A stretch of 34,682 nt of DNA, from contig JBICHM010000198.1 in NCBI GenBank assembly GCA_043101835.1, forward strand, positions 1-34,682, read 5' to 3'. This document shows, one piece after another, positions 24,209 to 33,200 of the stretch. A model generated the notes under the pieces. It worked only from the letters and a program-made list of their open reading frames with translations, did not search any database and was not told where the DNA came from. Made by a program: the position numbers and the translations under genes. The stretch's first letter is position 1, and the number at the start of each line of letters is the position of its first letter. Origin of the DNA: JBICHM01 sp043101835. GTDB lineage: Bacteria; Planctomycetota; Phycisphaerae; Phycisphaerales; UBA1924.

Positions 24209-24220
24209 GCCCTGTCCCCC
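24205..24220 (-). promoter_or_regulatory. Stop/start overlap with upstream G5 run between the TssM halves
   Basis: The tssM1 stop TGA (24207-24205) overlaps the tssM2 start GTG (24208-24206). Three codons upstream of the stop, GGGGG (24220-24216) is read as GCG GGG GAC; slipping back one base would give GGA CAG GGC GTG and continue into TssM2. Frameshifting is possible but unproven; reinitiation is the default reading. Confidence 0.3.
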
Positions 24221-26682
24221 GCTGCGCTGCGCAGTCGGGGCAGCACCTCGTCGATCCTCGCGCGGTGACGCTGGAGGTCGGCGTACCTGCGGAGCCAGTC
24301 GCTCTGGAGGCGCGCCGCCTGCTCCTCGGTCATGGCGCCGCCCTGCTCCGCCGCCATCTGCCAGAGCGCCCGCTCGACATCGAGGAACTGGTTGACCGCA
24401 TCCTCGAGTGTCACGAGCGAGCCGAACGCCGAGGTGTCGTTGTCCGGAGACTGGTAGCGGCCCACGACGCGCTCGACGGATCGCACAAGCCACTCGCGCC
24501 GCTGCGCAGCGCCGGCGCCTTCCGCCTCGCTGCCAAGGCCGATCGCGAACGCAAGCCACTCGCGATACTTCGCTTCATCCTCTGCGCGAAGGCGTGACGC
24601 GGTCTGCTTGAAAACCTCGGCGAACCCTGCGCCGTCCTCACTCCACGAGACGAGGTCCGCCTCGCCGGTCTGGACACGCACCACCTCCGCGACACGACCG
24701 AAGTCGATGAGCGCCGGGTCGGCGCCCAGCGCGGCGACCGCGCCGGTTGCCTCTGCGTCGATCGCGGCCTTGGGGCGCTCGCCCAGCGCGAGCGTCGACC
24801 ACCGGAGCAATTCCGCAAGCGCGCGGGCGTCGGCGTCGAGGTCGGTCGCCTCCTGCGTGGCGAGGGCGCCATCGGTCCCGGGCGCGCCCGAGAGTTGCTG
24901 CAGCGCGAAAGTCGCCGCCGGTCGGGCGGTGACGCGCGCAAGCAGCATCGCCTGCGCCTGACTCGTGTCGGCGCCGAAGGACGACCCGAAGAGGCGGCAC
25001 ATGAACCCGCCCTCGGCCGTCTCGAGGCGCGTCAGGAGGCGACGCTGAATGTCGAGGCTCGTGCCGCCGAACGCGTCGTCCCCGCCCGGCGTCGCGTTGT
25101 ACACCGGCACCGAGTCGCCGATCGGCAGGATGAGCGCCGCCCGTTCGGGGATGAACTGCCCGCCCTGATCCTCGTTGTAGAAATACGCGTCGCGCGCATT
25201 CCGCCACGGGTCGAGGTTCGCCTTCTGCCAGTTCCAGGAGCAGATGACGCCCCAGATCATGGAGGTCAGCAGCAGCGCCGCCGCGGCCCCGCCGGCGACC
25301 CACATGATCATGCGCGCCTTGCGGCGCGTGCCCTCGGCGTCGGCGGCGTCGGTGACGAGCCCCTTCTCCTGGAAGACCTTCTTCTCGATGACGTCCTTGA
25401 GGAAGTAGGCGCGATCGGCGCGGAAGATCCCGCCGCCCGAGACCGCGTCGGCGTCCTCGGCGCCGACCAGATCAGCCAGCGCATTGTCGATCGCTGCGCC
25501 CTTCTGCATCGACGAGGTGAAGAAGACGCCGCGGAAGAACGGCGGCTGATACCACGCCGTCTTCGTGAACAGGCGGTCGAGGTAGGCGCGGAGATTCGGC
25601 GCGAGCGAATCGAACGCTTCGGGGAACGCGTAGAGCTTCTCGACCTGCTCGGCGCGACGCTTGTTGGCGTCCTCGGTGTGCACGGGGTCGCGCAGCAGTT
25701 CGAGGCGGCGCTTGCGGAGTCGATCGCTGATCTCCGAGAGCGCGCCGACGACCATGTCCGGCTTGTACGGCTCATCGAGCGAAGCCGGGTTCGACCAGCC
25801 CAGCATCTGGTGCTGCTGCTCGACATCAGTGAGGTCGTCGAAGAACTCGCGGAAGCCGAGCACGCGGTCACACATGGTGACAACGATGAAGACCGGAAAG
25901 CGCACGCCGAGTCGCTGCTGCAGGCGGCTGAGACGATCGACGAAGCGCGTGGCGCGCTGCTCGATCTGTTCCGTCGTGTCGTCGAGCAGGCCTCCGGTCG
26001 CCGGCTGCTGGCCGGGCTCCACGGGCGGCGCTGCGGCGGGGAGCATGAGCACGACGCCGTTGATCGGGCACTTCTTCCGCTGCCCCTTGAGCATCGTGAG
26101 CAGTTGATCCCACTCGGCGACTTCGCCCGCTGCAACCTCCTCCACGATGATGCGGCCTGCCGTGTCGATGATCACCGCGTCGTTGGTGAACCACCAGTCC
26201 ATGTTCACTGTGCCGCCGGCGCCCTGGAAGCGATCCTGCAGTCCGGGCGGGAAGGCGATATTGCTGCGCCGGATGGCCTCGGTCTTGCCCGACCCTGGCT
26301 CACCGATCAGGATGAACCACGGCACGTCATAGACGGAGCGCCCCGCGGAGCGGAACTTCTCGATGCCTTCCTCGAACTTCTCACGCATATGCTCGAGGCG
26401 ACTGCGCTCCTCGGCGCTGGCGGTGCGCGGTTGGAGCTTGAGCATTGCCTTCAGTGATTCACTGAAGGTCTTGCCCTCCTTCTTGGCCTTGTAGCGTCGG
26501 AAGATCTCGAACGCGATGACGAGCAGCAGCACGACGACAATGCCGCCGATGAGCCAGCCCGCGGCCGCGCGCAGGAAGTAGATCGCGCCAACGCCGATAG
26601 CGCCGACGCCGACGAACGCCCCGATGCGCGCGGGCTTCGGGAGTCTGTTGAACCCGACGAGGTCGAGAACATCGCTCAGCAT
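24205..26682 (-). CDS. tssM: TssM/IcmF N-terminal half with nucleotide-binding domain
   Basis: An 825-residue inner-membrane protein of the T6SS trans-envelope complex. Two helices at about 21-62 precede a cytoplasmic GTPase-like domain with Walker A GEPGSGKT (127-134) and Walker B AVIIDTAGR (169-177). It continues with DRLSRLQQRLGVRFPVFIVV and TKTAWYQPPFFRGVFFTSS, both diagnostic for IcmF. A third helix lies at about 456-477 (IMWVAGGAAAALLLTSMIWG), and the rest should be periplasmic. It stops before the canonical IcmF C-terminal domain, which is in the next gene. It starts in a 1-nt overlap with tssL (TGATG). Confidence 0.88.
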   Translation of the reverse strand: MLSDVLDLVGFNRLPKPARIGAFVGVGAIGVGAIYFLRAAAGWLIGGIVVVLLLVIAFEIFRRYKAKKEGKTFSESLKAMLKLQPRTASAEERSRLEHMREKFEEGIEKFRSAGRSVYDVPWFILIGEPGSGKTEAIRRSNIAFPPGLQDRFQGAGGTVNMDWWFTNDAVIIDTAGRIIVEEVAAGEVAEWDQLLTMLKGQRKKCPINGVVLMLPAAAPPVEPGQQPATGGLLDDTTEQIEQRATRFVDRLSRLQQRLGVRFPVFIVVTMCDRVLGFREFFDDLTDVEQQHQMLGWSNPASLDEPYKPDMVVGALSEISDRLRKRRLELLRDPVHTEDANKRRAEQVEKLYAFPEAFDSLAPNLRAYLDRLFTKTAWYQPPFFRGVFFTSSMQKGAAIDNALADLVGAEDADAVSGGGIFRADRAYFLKDVIEKKVFQEKGLVTDAADAEGTRRKARMIMWVAGGAAAALLLTSMIWGVICSWNWQKANLDPWRNARDAYFYNEDQGGQFIPERAALILPIGDSVPVYNATPGGDDAFGGTSLDIQRRLLTRLETAEGGFMCRLFGSSFGADTSQAQAMLLARVTARPAATFALQQLSGAPGTDGALATQEATDLDADARALAELLRWSTLALGERPKAAIDAEATGAVAALGADPALIDFGRVAEVVRVQTGEADLVSWSEDGAGFAEVFKQTASRLRAEDEAKYREWLAFAIGLGSEAEGAGAAQRREWLVRSVERVVGRYQSPDNDTSAFGSLVTLEDAVNQFLDVERALWQMAAEQGGAMTEEQAARLQSDWLRRYADLQRHRARIDEVLPRLRSAAGDRA

Positions 26683-27419
26683 CAGCGGGCCTCCCCTTCC
26701 GGAGCGGGCGTCTCGCTCATGGTCTCGGTGATAGTGCGCACCTCGGCGCGGGAGCCGTTCACGACCGCTCGGGTCGCCCCGAGCAGCGTCACGATGCCGA
26801 CGAGCACGATGATGGCCGTCTTCAGGAGCGAGCCGGCCGGGTTCAGGCTGAGCGTCTCGGTGCGGACATGCCGGTAGGCGTCGGGACAGAGCTTCCGCTC
26901 ACCGCCGACCCCGCGCGTCTTCTGCACGCGCATCCACGCCTGGTTCATCTTCTGGCGGAGCATGTCGTGCATGCCCTCGTAGGAACCGGTGAAGCCGAGG
27001 CCGACCATGATGTAGTACGCCTCGACGCACTGGTCGGCGGCTTCATCGCTCCGGGCCATCGCGTCGTCGAAGAGCTCCCAGAACTTGTCGTCGCCGCCGT
27101 GCTCATTGTGGTCGTACTGAATCGGCTTCCACTGCGGCACGCCGGCCCACTCGCTCGTCAGCAGCATGCTGTCGGCGAAGAAGACAAGCGACAGGAACGC
27201 CTGCTCGTAGGCGCGCCCCGCGACAGGGTCGCCCGAGCAGCACCGCTGCACGCGGTCGAGGATCGCCACGACCTCGGCGCGGACCTGGTCCGCGGCGGGC
27301 TGCGCCTCTGCCTCGAGCTTCGCCGAGCGGTTGACGCGCATGACGTACTGGAACAACTCGTCCGCGCAGCGGGCGAGCGTCGGACGCGCGGTGTCGGTCT
27401 GTTCAGGGGACTGTTGCAT
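26682..27419 (-). CDS. tssL: T6SS protein TssL/DotU (IcmH)
   Basis: A 245-residue inner-membrane partner of TssM. The cytoplasmic helical domain has family features: EQAFLSLVFFADSMLLTSEW, FWELFDDAMARSD, and YYIMVGLGFTGSYEG, the last matching the (C/Y)L.LGF.G.Y conserved site. A single membrane helix follows near the C-terminus (about 198-222, SLLKTAIIVLVGIVTLLGAT) with a short periplasmic tail. TssL links TssM to the TssK baseplate connector. It overlaps tssK by 17 nt and tssM1 by 1 nt, so the three genes are surely co-translated. No peptidoglycan-binding (OmpA-like) extension is present. Confidence 0.88.
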   Translation of the reverse strand: MQQSPEQTDTARPTLARCADELFQYVMRVNRSAKLEAEAQPAADQVRAEVVAILDRVQRCCSGDPVAGRAYEQAFLSLVFFADSMLLTSEWAGVPQWKPIQYDHNEHGGDDKFWELFDDAMARSDEAADQCVEAYYIMVGLGFTGSYEGMHDMLRQKMNQAWMRVQKTRGVGGERKLCPDAYRHVRTETLSLNPAGSLLKTAIIVLVGIVTLLGATRAVVNGSRAEVRTITETMSETPAPEGEAR

Positions 27420-28767
27420 AGATCGCTAGCCGCCAGTCGGAGTCACCGGCCTCGGCGAAGTTCGCAACCGCCGCCGAGGCGCTCTTGATCGCTTCCCATT
27501 TCCGATCGGTCACATCAAGCTTGTAGAAATGCAGGCCGGCGCGCCCGGGAAGATGGGGCGAACCGACGCGGTCGTACTCGAGCGGAACGCCCCAGATGAG
27601 GCGACGCGCGAGCGACGGGGGAAGGAGCCGGAAGTTGTCCTTATTCTCGACGACCTCATTGACCTCGCGCGCATCCTGGTTGGTCTGCACACCGAGGTAC
27701 CAGACGACGCCGCGCGCGAACGCTTCCGCCGGCAGATCGACCTGGTACTGGTCCTGTTCCTTCTTGAAGTCGTACTTGATGAAGCGCTCCGCCACCTGCC
27801 CGGGGAGCAGGCCGCGGATGCGCTGGTCGAGGTCGAGGAAGAGCGCGCCGAGATTGTCGTGCTTGTACTCCGGCGGCGCCGCCTCGTCGCGTCCGGGCGA
27901 CAACGCGCGCAGCTCCGCCAGGCACTCGATCATCTCGCTGTACGCCTCGAAGGGCGCGGCGGCTCTGGCGTATTGCGCCAGCGCGCTCAGCCGGACCGCG
28001 AATCGCGAAAGCGTGCGCAGCCGGAAGAACTGCTCGATCTGCCGGCCCTGGAGGTTGTCGATCTCCATGCCCGCCGCGGCCATCTGGGCGGCGAGATCGG
28101 CGCGGCTCGCCTCGATCTGCTGCGCAAGGTCGCGCACAAGGCGGGTCAGACGACCGGCGCCCGCGAGCACGAGGCTGGGCGGGATGAACCGTGGGTCCTG
28201 CTTCGGAAGCCCGCCGCCCTCGCCCACGCCAAGCACAAGGCGCGCCAGCGGGATCGTCTCCATGTCCTCGGTCGGTTCGCCCTCAATGACGAGGCGGGCG
28301 TTGACCCGACGGACGACTTCCTTGCTGGCGCCCTCGCCAGTGTTCTCATCGACCAGGTCGCGCAGCGCGACGCGGTGGCGGCGCATGTGCCGGTGCGGCG
28401 CCGTCTCGTTCAGATCATCGACGACGTTGGCGCCGTGCGGACGTGACACGGGCACGCCGAGGCGGATCTCCAGCTTGCCGCCCGACTCCTCGAACGCCTT
28501 CTTGAAGTCGAGCACCGGGATCTCGGCGTCGTCAGGATGGCGAACGACGAGCCCGCTGGGCATCACGGCGACGAGTTTGTCGACCCGCACCTGAAAGTTG
28601 TCGAGCGCATCGTCGCTGATGACCGTCTCGACCACGCCGTACGGATGCGCGAAGCGCATCGCACGCTCGCCATCGAGGCGCGCGAGGAGTCCGCGCTGCA
28701 GGTGCTGGAGGTGATGGGGCTTGAGGAACAGCCCCTCGTGCCAGTGGACCAGAGTGATGTCATCCAC
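27403..28767 (-). CDS. tssK: T6SS baseplate protein TssK (ImpJ)
   Basis: A 454-residue cytoplasmic protein, close to the usual family length (about 445). The N-terminal family signature is clear: VHWHEGLFLKPHHLQHLQRG, then YGVVETVISDDALDN. The middle shoulder domain (FIPPSLVLAGAGRLTRLVRD) leads into a C-terminal head domain with LARRLIWGVPLEYD and LHFYKLD. TssK trimers connect the baseplate wedges to TssL/TssM at the inner membrane. TssK is specific to T6SS, so it separates this locus from type IVb systems that also use DotU/IcmF. It overlaps the upstream gene by 8 nt. Confidence 0.9.
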   Translation of the reverse strand: MDDITLVHWHEGLFLKPHHLQHLQRGLLARLDGERAMRFAHPYGVVETVISDDALDNFQVRVDKLVAVMPSGLVVRHPDDAEIPVLDFKKAFEESGGKLEIRLGVPVSRPHGANVVDDLNETAPHRHMRRHRVALRDLVDENTGEGASKEVVRRVNARLVIEGEPTEDMETIPLARLVLGVGEGGGLPKQDPRFIPPSLVLAGAGRLTRLVRDLAQQIEASRADLAAQMAAAGMEIDNLQGRQIEQFFRLRTLSRFAVRLSALAQYARAAAPFEAYSEMIECLAELRALSPGRDEAAPPEYKHDNLGALFLDLDQRIRGLLPGQVAERFIKYDFKKEQDQYQVDLPAEAFARGVVWYLGVQTNQDAREVNEVVENKDNFRLLPPSLARRLIWGVPLEYDRVGSPHLPGRAGLHFYKLDVTDRKWEAIKSASAAVANFAEAGDSDWRLAIYATVP

Positions 28768-29575
28768 GCGCCGTGCTCCCTGCAGACGCGTTGAGCGTCT
28801 CGATCACGTACTCGGCGAGGCGACGCTGGATCTCGCCAAAGACCGCCTGCACATCGGCGGCGTGGTGCGATTCGACCAGCGTCTCGTACTGATTCCAATA
28901 GGCCGCTTCTCGCGTCGCGTTGCGCTTCCCCGGCAGGCTCGACCGGATCGCGTCCGGCGAGAAGATGCGGACGTGCCCCTGGGCGTGCTGCTTCGCGGCG
29001 TCGGCCAGGCCCATCAGCATGCCGGAGATGAGCCGGCGCAGCAGATCGAGCTGGCGACGCACCTCATCGGGCCCCGTATCGCCCTGCCCGGAGAGAAACG
29101 CCGCCGACACCGTCCGGATGGCCACCGGCGCCGGCGCCTTCGCTCCGTCATGGCTCTGCGCGTGCTTGGCCAGCTCGCGCCAGATCGTGCGCACCGCGGC
29201 GTCGACCGCGAGGGTGAACTGCATCCACGTCGCGGCGAGTTGGATCAGCCGGTGCTCGTCGATGGCCTCGACCGGTACGCCGAGCGCATCGGTGAACTCC
29301 TTGAGGTCCACCCCGCTCGGTGCGCGTGGGGCCGGCGCCGCCGGGCGCGGCGCACCCCCGGCTGGGCCGAGCTCGCCCTCGTCGATGTACTCGCGGATGG
29401 GGAAGCGCTCGGCGAGGTCGCGGTAGAACGCGCGCGGGTCGGCGGCGGCGTCGATCACGCACGCAGCGAGCTCGCGCACGCCCGCGGCGCGCTCCTGCTC
29501 CGAAGCGCTGCCGAGATCCGCCTCGAGCAGCCGCAGCGCTCTGGCCAGGCCGTCAACCGACACACGAGCCGTCAT
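28760..29575 (-). CDS. T6SS-linked protein resembling the TagH/Fha C-terminal region
   Basis: A 271-residue protein, probably the first gene of the tssK-L-M1-M2-tagF transcription unit, with a purine-rich AGGG site 7 nt upstream of ATG 29575. The C-terminal part (about 200-262, VRIFSPDAIRSSL, then a helical EIQRRLAEYVIETL) resembles the tail of TagH/Fha proteins, where a NPLKFsPd motif is followed by a long helix. The N-terminal FHA domain of TagH is absent. A Pro/Ala-rich linker sits at about 75-95. The TagH link is a weak resemblance; the placement with tssK is the firmer argument for a T6SS role. No signal peptide or membrane helix. Confidence 0.6.
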   Translation of the reverse strand: MTARVSVDGLARALRLLEADLGSASEQERAAGVRELAACVIDAAADPRAFYRDLAERFPIREYIDEGELGPAGGAPRPAAPAPRAPSGVDLKEFTDALGVPVEAIDEHRLIQLAATWMQFTLAVDAAVRTIWRELAKHAQSHDGAKAPAPVAIRTVSAAFLSGQGDTGPDEVRRQLDLLRRLISGMLMGLADAAKQHAQGHVRIFSPDAIRSSLPGKRNATREAAYWNQYETLVESHHAADVQAVFGEIQRRLAEYVIETLNASAGSTARG

Positions 29576-29926
29576 ACGGCGCCCTTCCCCCCGACGCTTC
29601 GACCAGAGGAACGGGGAAAGTCGGCAGGCTCCTGCCCCCTCGGAGCGCCTCCTCCCCCACCGCGCTGCGCGGCGTCAGCTCGCGCACGGGAACGAATGCC
29701 AAACCTACCTGCCCCCCCCATTGGTGTCCACCCTTGAGCGCCCGAGAGCCGGACGCCGCCGACGCCCCTCCCGAACGACCGAGAACCATGCACAGGCGCG
29801 CCGGTCGCGGCGGAACGCGCGGCTGGGGGGATCGGGCAACCCCGCAACCGCGCCCCCCGACATCCGGCGGTCAAGCGCTCCGGCGCCGGGGCCGATCCAA
29901 CTCCGAACGAACCGGAGGAGCCAGAC
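29576..29926. other. Divergent intergenic region upstream of the tssK operon
   Basis: About 350 nt between divergent starts with no convincing gene in any frame. It presumably holds the promoter of the minus-strand T6SS unit and that of the small lipoprotein. I found no good -35/-10 pair. A C8 run (plus strand, about 29711-29718) is the only low-complexity feature. Confidence 0.45.
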
Positions 29927-30244
29927 ATGCGCCACGCGCGAATCCTGAAGTCGCTGACCTGTCTCACGATCTGCGCCGGCGCCATCGGCTGCAGTTCCAC
30001 CCCGGCCGCCCCGGCCCGCGCCCATGCCGAGTTGACGCGCGAAGCGCAGCTCATGCAGGACGAGGCCATCTTCGCTGTCGGCGACTCGCTCGGCGCCCGC
30101 CTCGTGCGGAGTCCCCAGCACGAGACGCTCGACTCTCCCGTCTTCGCAAGGCGCACGCCGATGGGCTTCCAGGCCGCCGATGCGCTGGGCGCCACCGCGC
30201 TCTCCAGCCGCCCGGCGCTCGCGGGCGTCGTCGACGACGAATAA
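29927..30244 (+). CDS. Small predicted lipoprotein inside the T6SS locus
   Basis: A 105-residue protein with a strong AGGAG 6 nt upstream of ATG 29927. The signal peptide (KSLTCLTICAGAIGC) ends in a lipobox with Cys22 as the lipidated residue. The mature part (about 84 residues) is polar, Ala/Arg-rich and without recognisable domain. It is transcribed opposite to the T6SS genes that flank it on both sides, converging on the pseudokinase gene with a 13-nt gap. It could be an envelope partner of the secretion system. It is shorter than TssJ (usually about 150-180) and shows no obvious beta-sandwich pattern, so I do not call it TssJ. Confidence 0.72.
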   Translation: MRHARILKSLTCLTICAGAIGCSSTPAAPARAHAELTREAQLMQDEAIFAVGDSLGARLVRSPQHETLDSPVFARRTPMGFQAADALGATALSSRPALAGVVDDE

Positions 30245-30257
30245 GCGGAAGCGTTCG

Positions 30258-33200
30258 TCACGGCGTCGCCTCCCCGGCGCTGATGACGGCCGCGAGATCT
30301 TCCATTGTCTGCGCGTATCGCCCGGCGAGCGATCGCGGCGCTGCGTCACCGACGCCAAAGGCAAGGCGCACGCCGACATCGGGGAATCCGCTCCCTCCAC
30401 CGCGCACCACATCAGCAAGCAGATTCGCGCGTCGATCACGCCGCGACCGGCTCAGCGTGACCACCTGGTCCGGCTCGCCCGCGCCGCTGAGCGCGGAGAT
30501 GCCGACGATCCGTGCCGACGCCTCCAGATCCTCATCGGCGAGCGACGGCGCAGCGAACTCCGGCGGCCGCTCGTTGGCCAGCGCATCCGCCCACTCGGCG
30601 ACGTTGCCCACCATGTCGCGCAGCGCTGGCGTGCCCGGCGCAAGGTCGATCGGGCGGAGCCACAGCCAGCCGTCATCTTCAGCGTCGTACGACGACGGCG
30701 TCTCGCGCGTGCCGTATCCAAAGAACGATCGGGCCTGCGGCGACGGGATGCCTCGCTGCTCGCGCTGCACCTGGCGGAGCCAGGCAGCGTCGCTGACGTT
30801 CGGCGCCGCGCCTTGGCGGAGGTCCTCTCTCCCATACGCCGCGAGCCATTCCTCGGGGCTCGGCAGGCGGCATCCGGCAGCGCTGGCCGTCGCCCATGCG
30901 CCCTGGAATCCAATCAGATGCAGCGGCGTTCGCTCGGTCGGTGACCATGCCTGCGAACGAGCCGCGTCCTGTTCACCGTAGATCAGTCGCCGGTGCGCCG
31001 GCCAATCCACGCCGCCCTCGCGCACCTGCGCGGGTGGGCTGATCCAGTCAACCTGCAACTCGACCTGCCGCTGGGCTGTGACCCAGTATCCACGGATTTC
31101 GTTGGGGATCGCGTCGTCATCCGGGGCGTTGCCCCAATCCTTGAGCAGCGCGTGCTGCGCGATCATGTCCCAGGACGGGCCGTCGGCGTCGCGGGCAATC
31201 TGCTGGAACGCCTCGAGCGACAGCTCATCCGACGCCATGTAGAAGGGCGGATCGAACTCCTCGATCAACGCGAATCCCATCGTGACGCCGTTGCGCTCGT
31301 AGACCGGCCGCTCGATCGTGGACTCGGGCCGCAGCGTCCACGCGGCGCCACCCGGCCCAATCGTTGCGAGCAGATCAAGATCGAGCCGCGGCCCGCCGCG
31401 CCCCGCTTCGAGATCGGCGAGACGCTGATCCGCGACGCCGAGCAGCGTGTACCAGTCGCCATCGCCCGGCACACCGGGGCGGATGTCCGCGATGCGCGCA
31501 CGGAACGCGCCGAGCCGGGGGCGCACCTCTTCATCGGGCGCATCCTCGGCGGGCGCGTAGCCGACCACCTCGGCGAGGAGGCGCGCCGCTTCGATGTGCG
31601 GCTGCACGCCGCCGCCACCAACCTCCGGGAGAATCTGTTCGACGCCGGCCAGATCGGCGAGCGCATCGGCGTTGGTCGCCCAGGTCGCCGGGCGGCCCGC
31701 CAACCACGAATCGAGTCGCTGCGGCACGGTGGGAGCGCCAAGACGATCGGGGAGCACCTCGTAGGCCGCGACGAGACGATCGCGGATCACGCGCTCGAGT
31801 TCGATGTCGTCAATCGCCAGCGACGGGTCGACCTGGGCCTCCGCCTCGCGCAGGAACTCGTATGCGTTCCAGAGCACCTCGGTGCGGATGACGCCGGATC
31901 GCAGGTCGATCGCAAGACGATCACGCAGGAACTCCCACTGACCGCGCGTGTCGATGTACGCCTGCAACTGCACCAGCGCCTGGAAGAGACGCCCGTCGCC
32001 GGGGTGCGCAGCGGGATCGACGCCGACGCTGCGGAGCGACTCGGCGAGCGCGGTCACCGCGCCGGCGGCGTCCGGCGTCAGCGGCCCCTGCCGAGCATCG
32101 ATGCTCGCAAGCACCGCTGCAGCGCCGTCGCGCAGTTCAACGATGCGCTCAATGGTCGCCCGGATCGGCGCCGCGTCATCCGGCGAGGCCACCGCTGTTG
32201 TCCGCCACTCCTCGAGCAGTGTCGCGGCCCGGCTGCGGAGCACATCGCCGAAGGTGCTGTTGTCGCCGCGGACCGACTCGACACTCGCGAGCAGAACGAG
32301 CGCATCCCGCGACACAGCGCGCAGGCGCTGCGTTTCGTTGGCCAGTTCGTCGAGAATCGGCTCGAGAACGTCGTCCTCCGCGCCGCGCGCCTGATCGACG
32401 ATCGGCGTCAGATGCGCATCGAACCAGCCGGGGAACTCCTCGATGAGCGACTCAGCGCGCGAGATGGCGCCGCGCCGCCGAAGCTCGATGTTCGCCCGCT
32501 CCTCGAGGTACGACTCGGCGCCGGCCAGCCGGTCGAACGACTCGGCGAGGCGCGATCCGGCGACCGCGACGGCGTCGAGCACTGTCTGCTCGTTCTCGAG
32601 GCTCCACTCGCCGACACCGTCCAGCGGCTCCTCAACGGTCGCCAACTGTGCTTCGAGCGCATCGATCCGGTCCTGAATGATCGCCATCTCCTCGCCGGTG
32701 AGCCCGGTGACAAGATCTGTGATCTGCTGGCGAAGCTCGTCGCGCTTCGCAAAGAGCTGCAGCCTCGGATCGGTCCCGATGTTGACGAACTGCGAGTCGC
32801 GAACGGTCCGCTGCCACCGATCGAATGCGTCGCGCCCCGTCGCCGCGTCCGCGAAGGCCTGCCCGCCGACGCCCGCGCCCTCAGCAAGGAACCGCTCGCG
32901 GTCGAACCGGGCGTTGCCCGACCAGTACTCTGCGGTGTCGGCGACCTGTTCGAGCACGACCGCGCTCTGGCTCGAAAACCGCGCGATCGTCGCCTCCGGC
33001 GCCTCGCCGGGCTGCGCCTGCGCGAGCGAGTCGAGCCACTGCCGAGCAGCTTCGCCCGCCGGCCGGGGCTCGCCGGCGCCGTCGACCACGATCATCGCGC
33101 CGCTCGCGTCGATATCGATCAACGTGTTCTCGGTGCGGTCACGCGCATCCGCCAGCCGTGCGAACCATCCGCTGAGCTGCGTGTGCAGTCGCGCGGCGTC

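Noticed and set aside
26682..27419. DotU/IcmF genes as part of a type IVb secretion system
   Set aside because: TssK (27403-28767) is T6SS-specific and no Dot/Icm core genes are present.
29711..29718. C8 homopolymer upstream of the tssK unit as a phase-variation tract
   Set aside because: It is outside any coding frame and no promoter elements are seen around it; short C runs are expected at this GC content.
30226..30239. Perfect 14-bp palindrome CGTCGTCGACGACG near the lipoprotein stop
   Set aside because: It has no loop or T tract and encodes the acidic VVDDE tail; repeats of GTC/GAC codons explain it.
29927..30244. Calling the small lipoprotein TssJ
   Set aside because: The mature part is only about 84 residues and lacks the expected beta-rich pattern; position alone is not enough.
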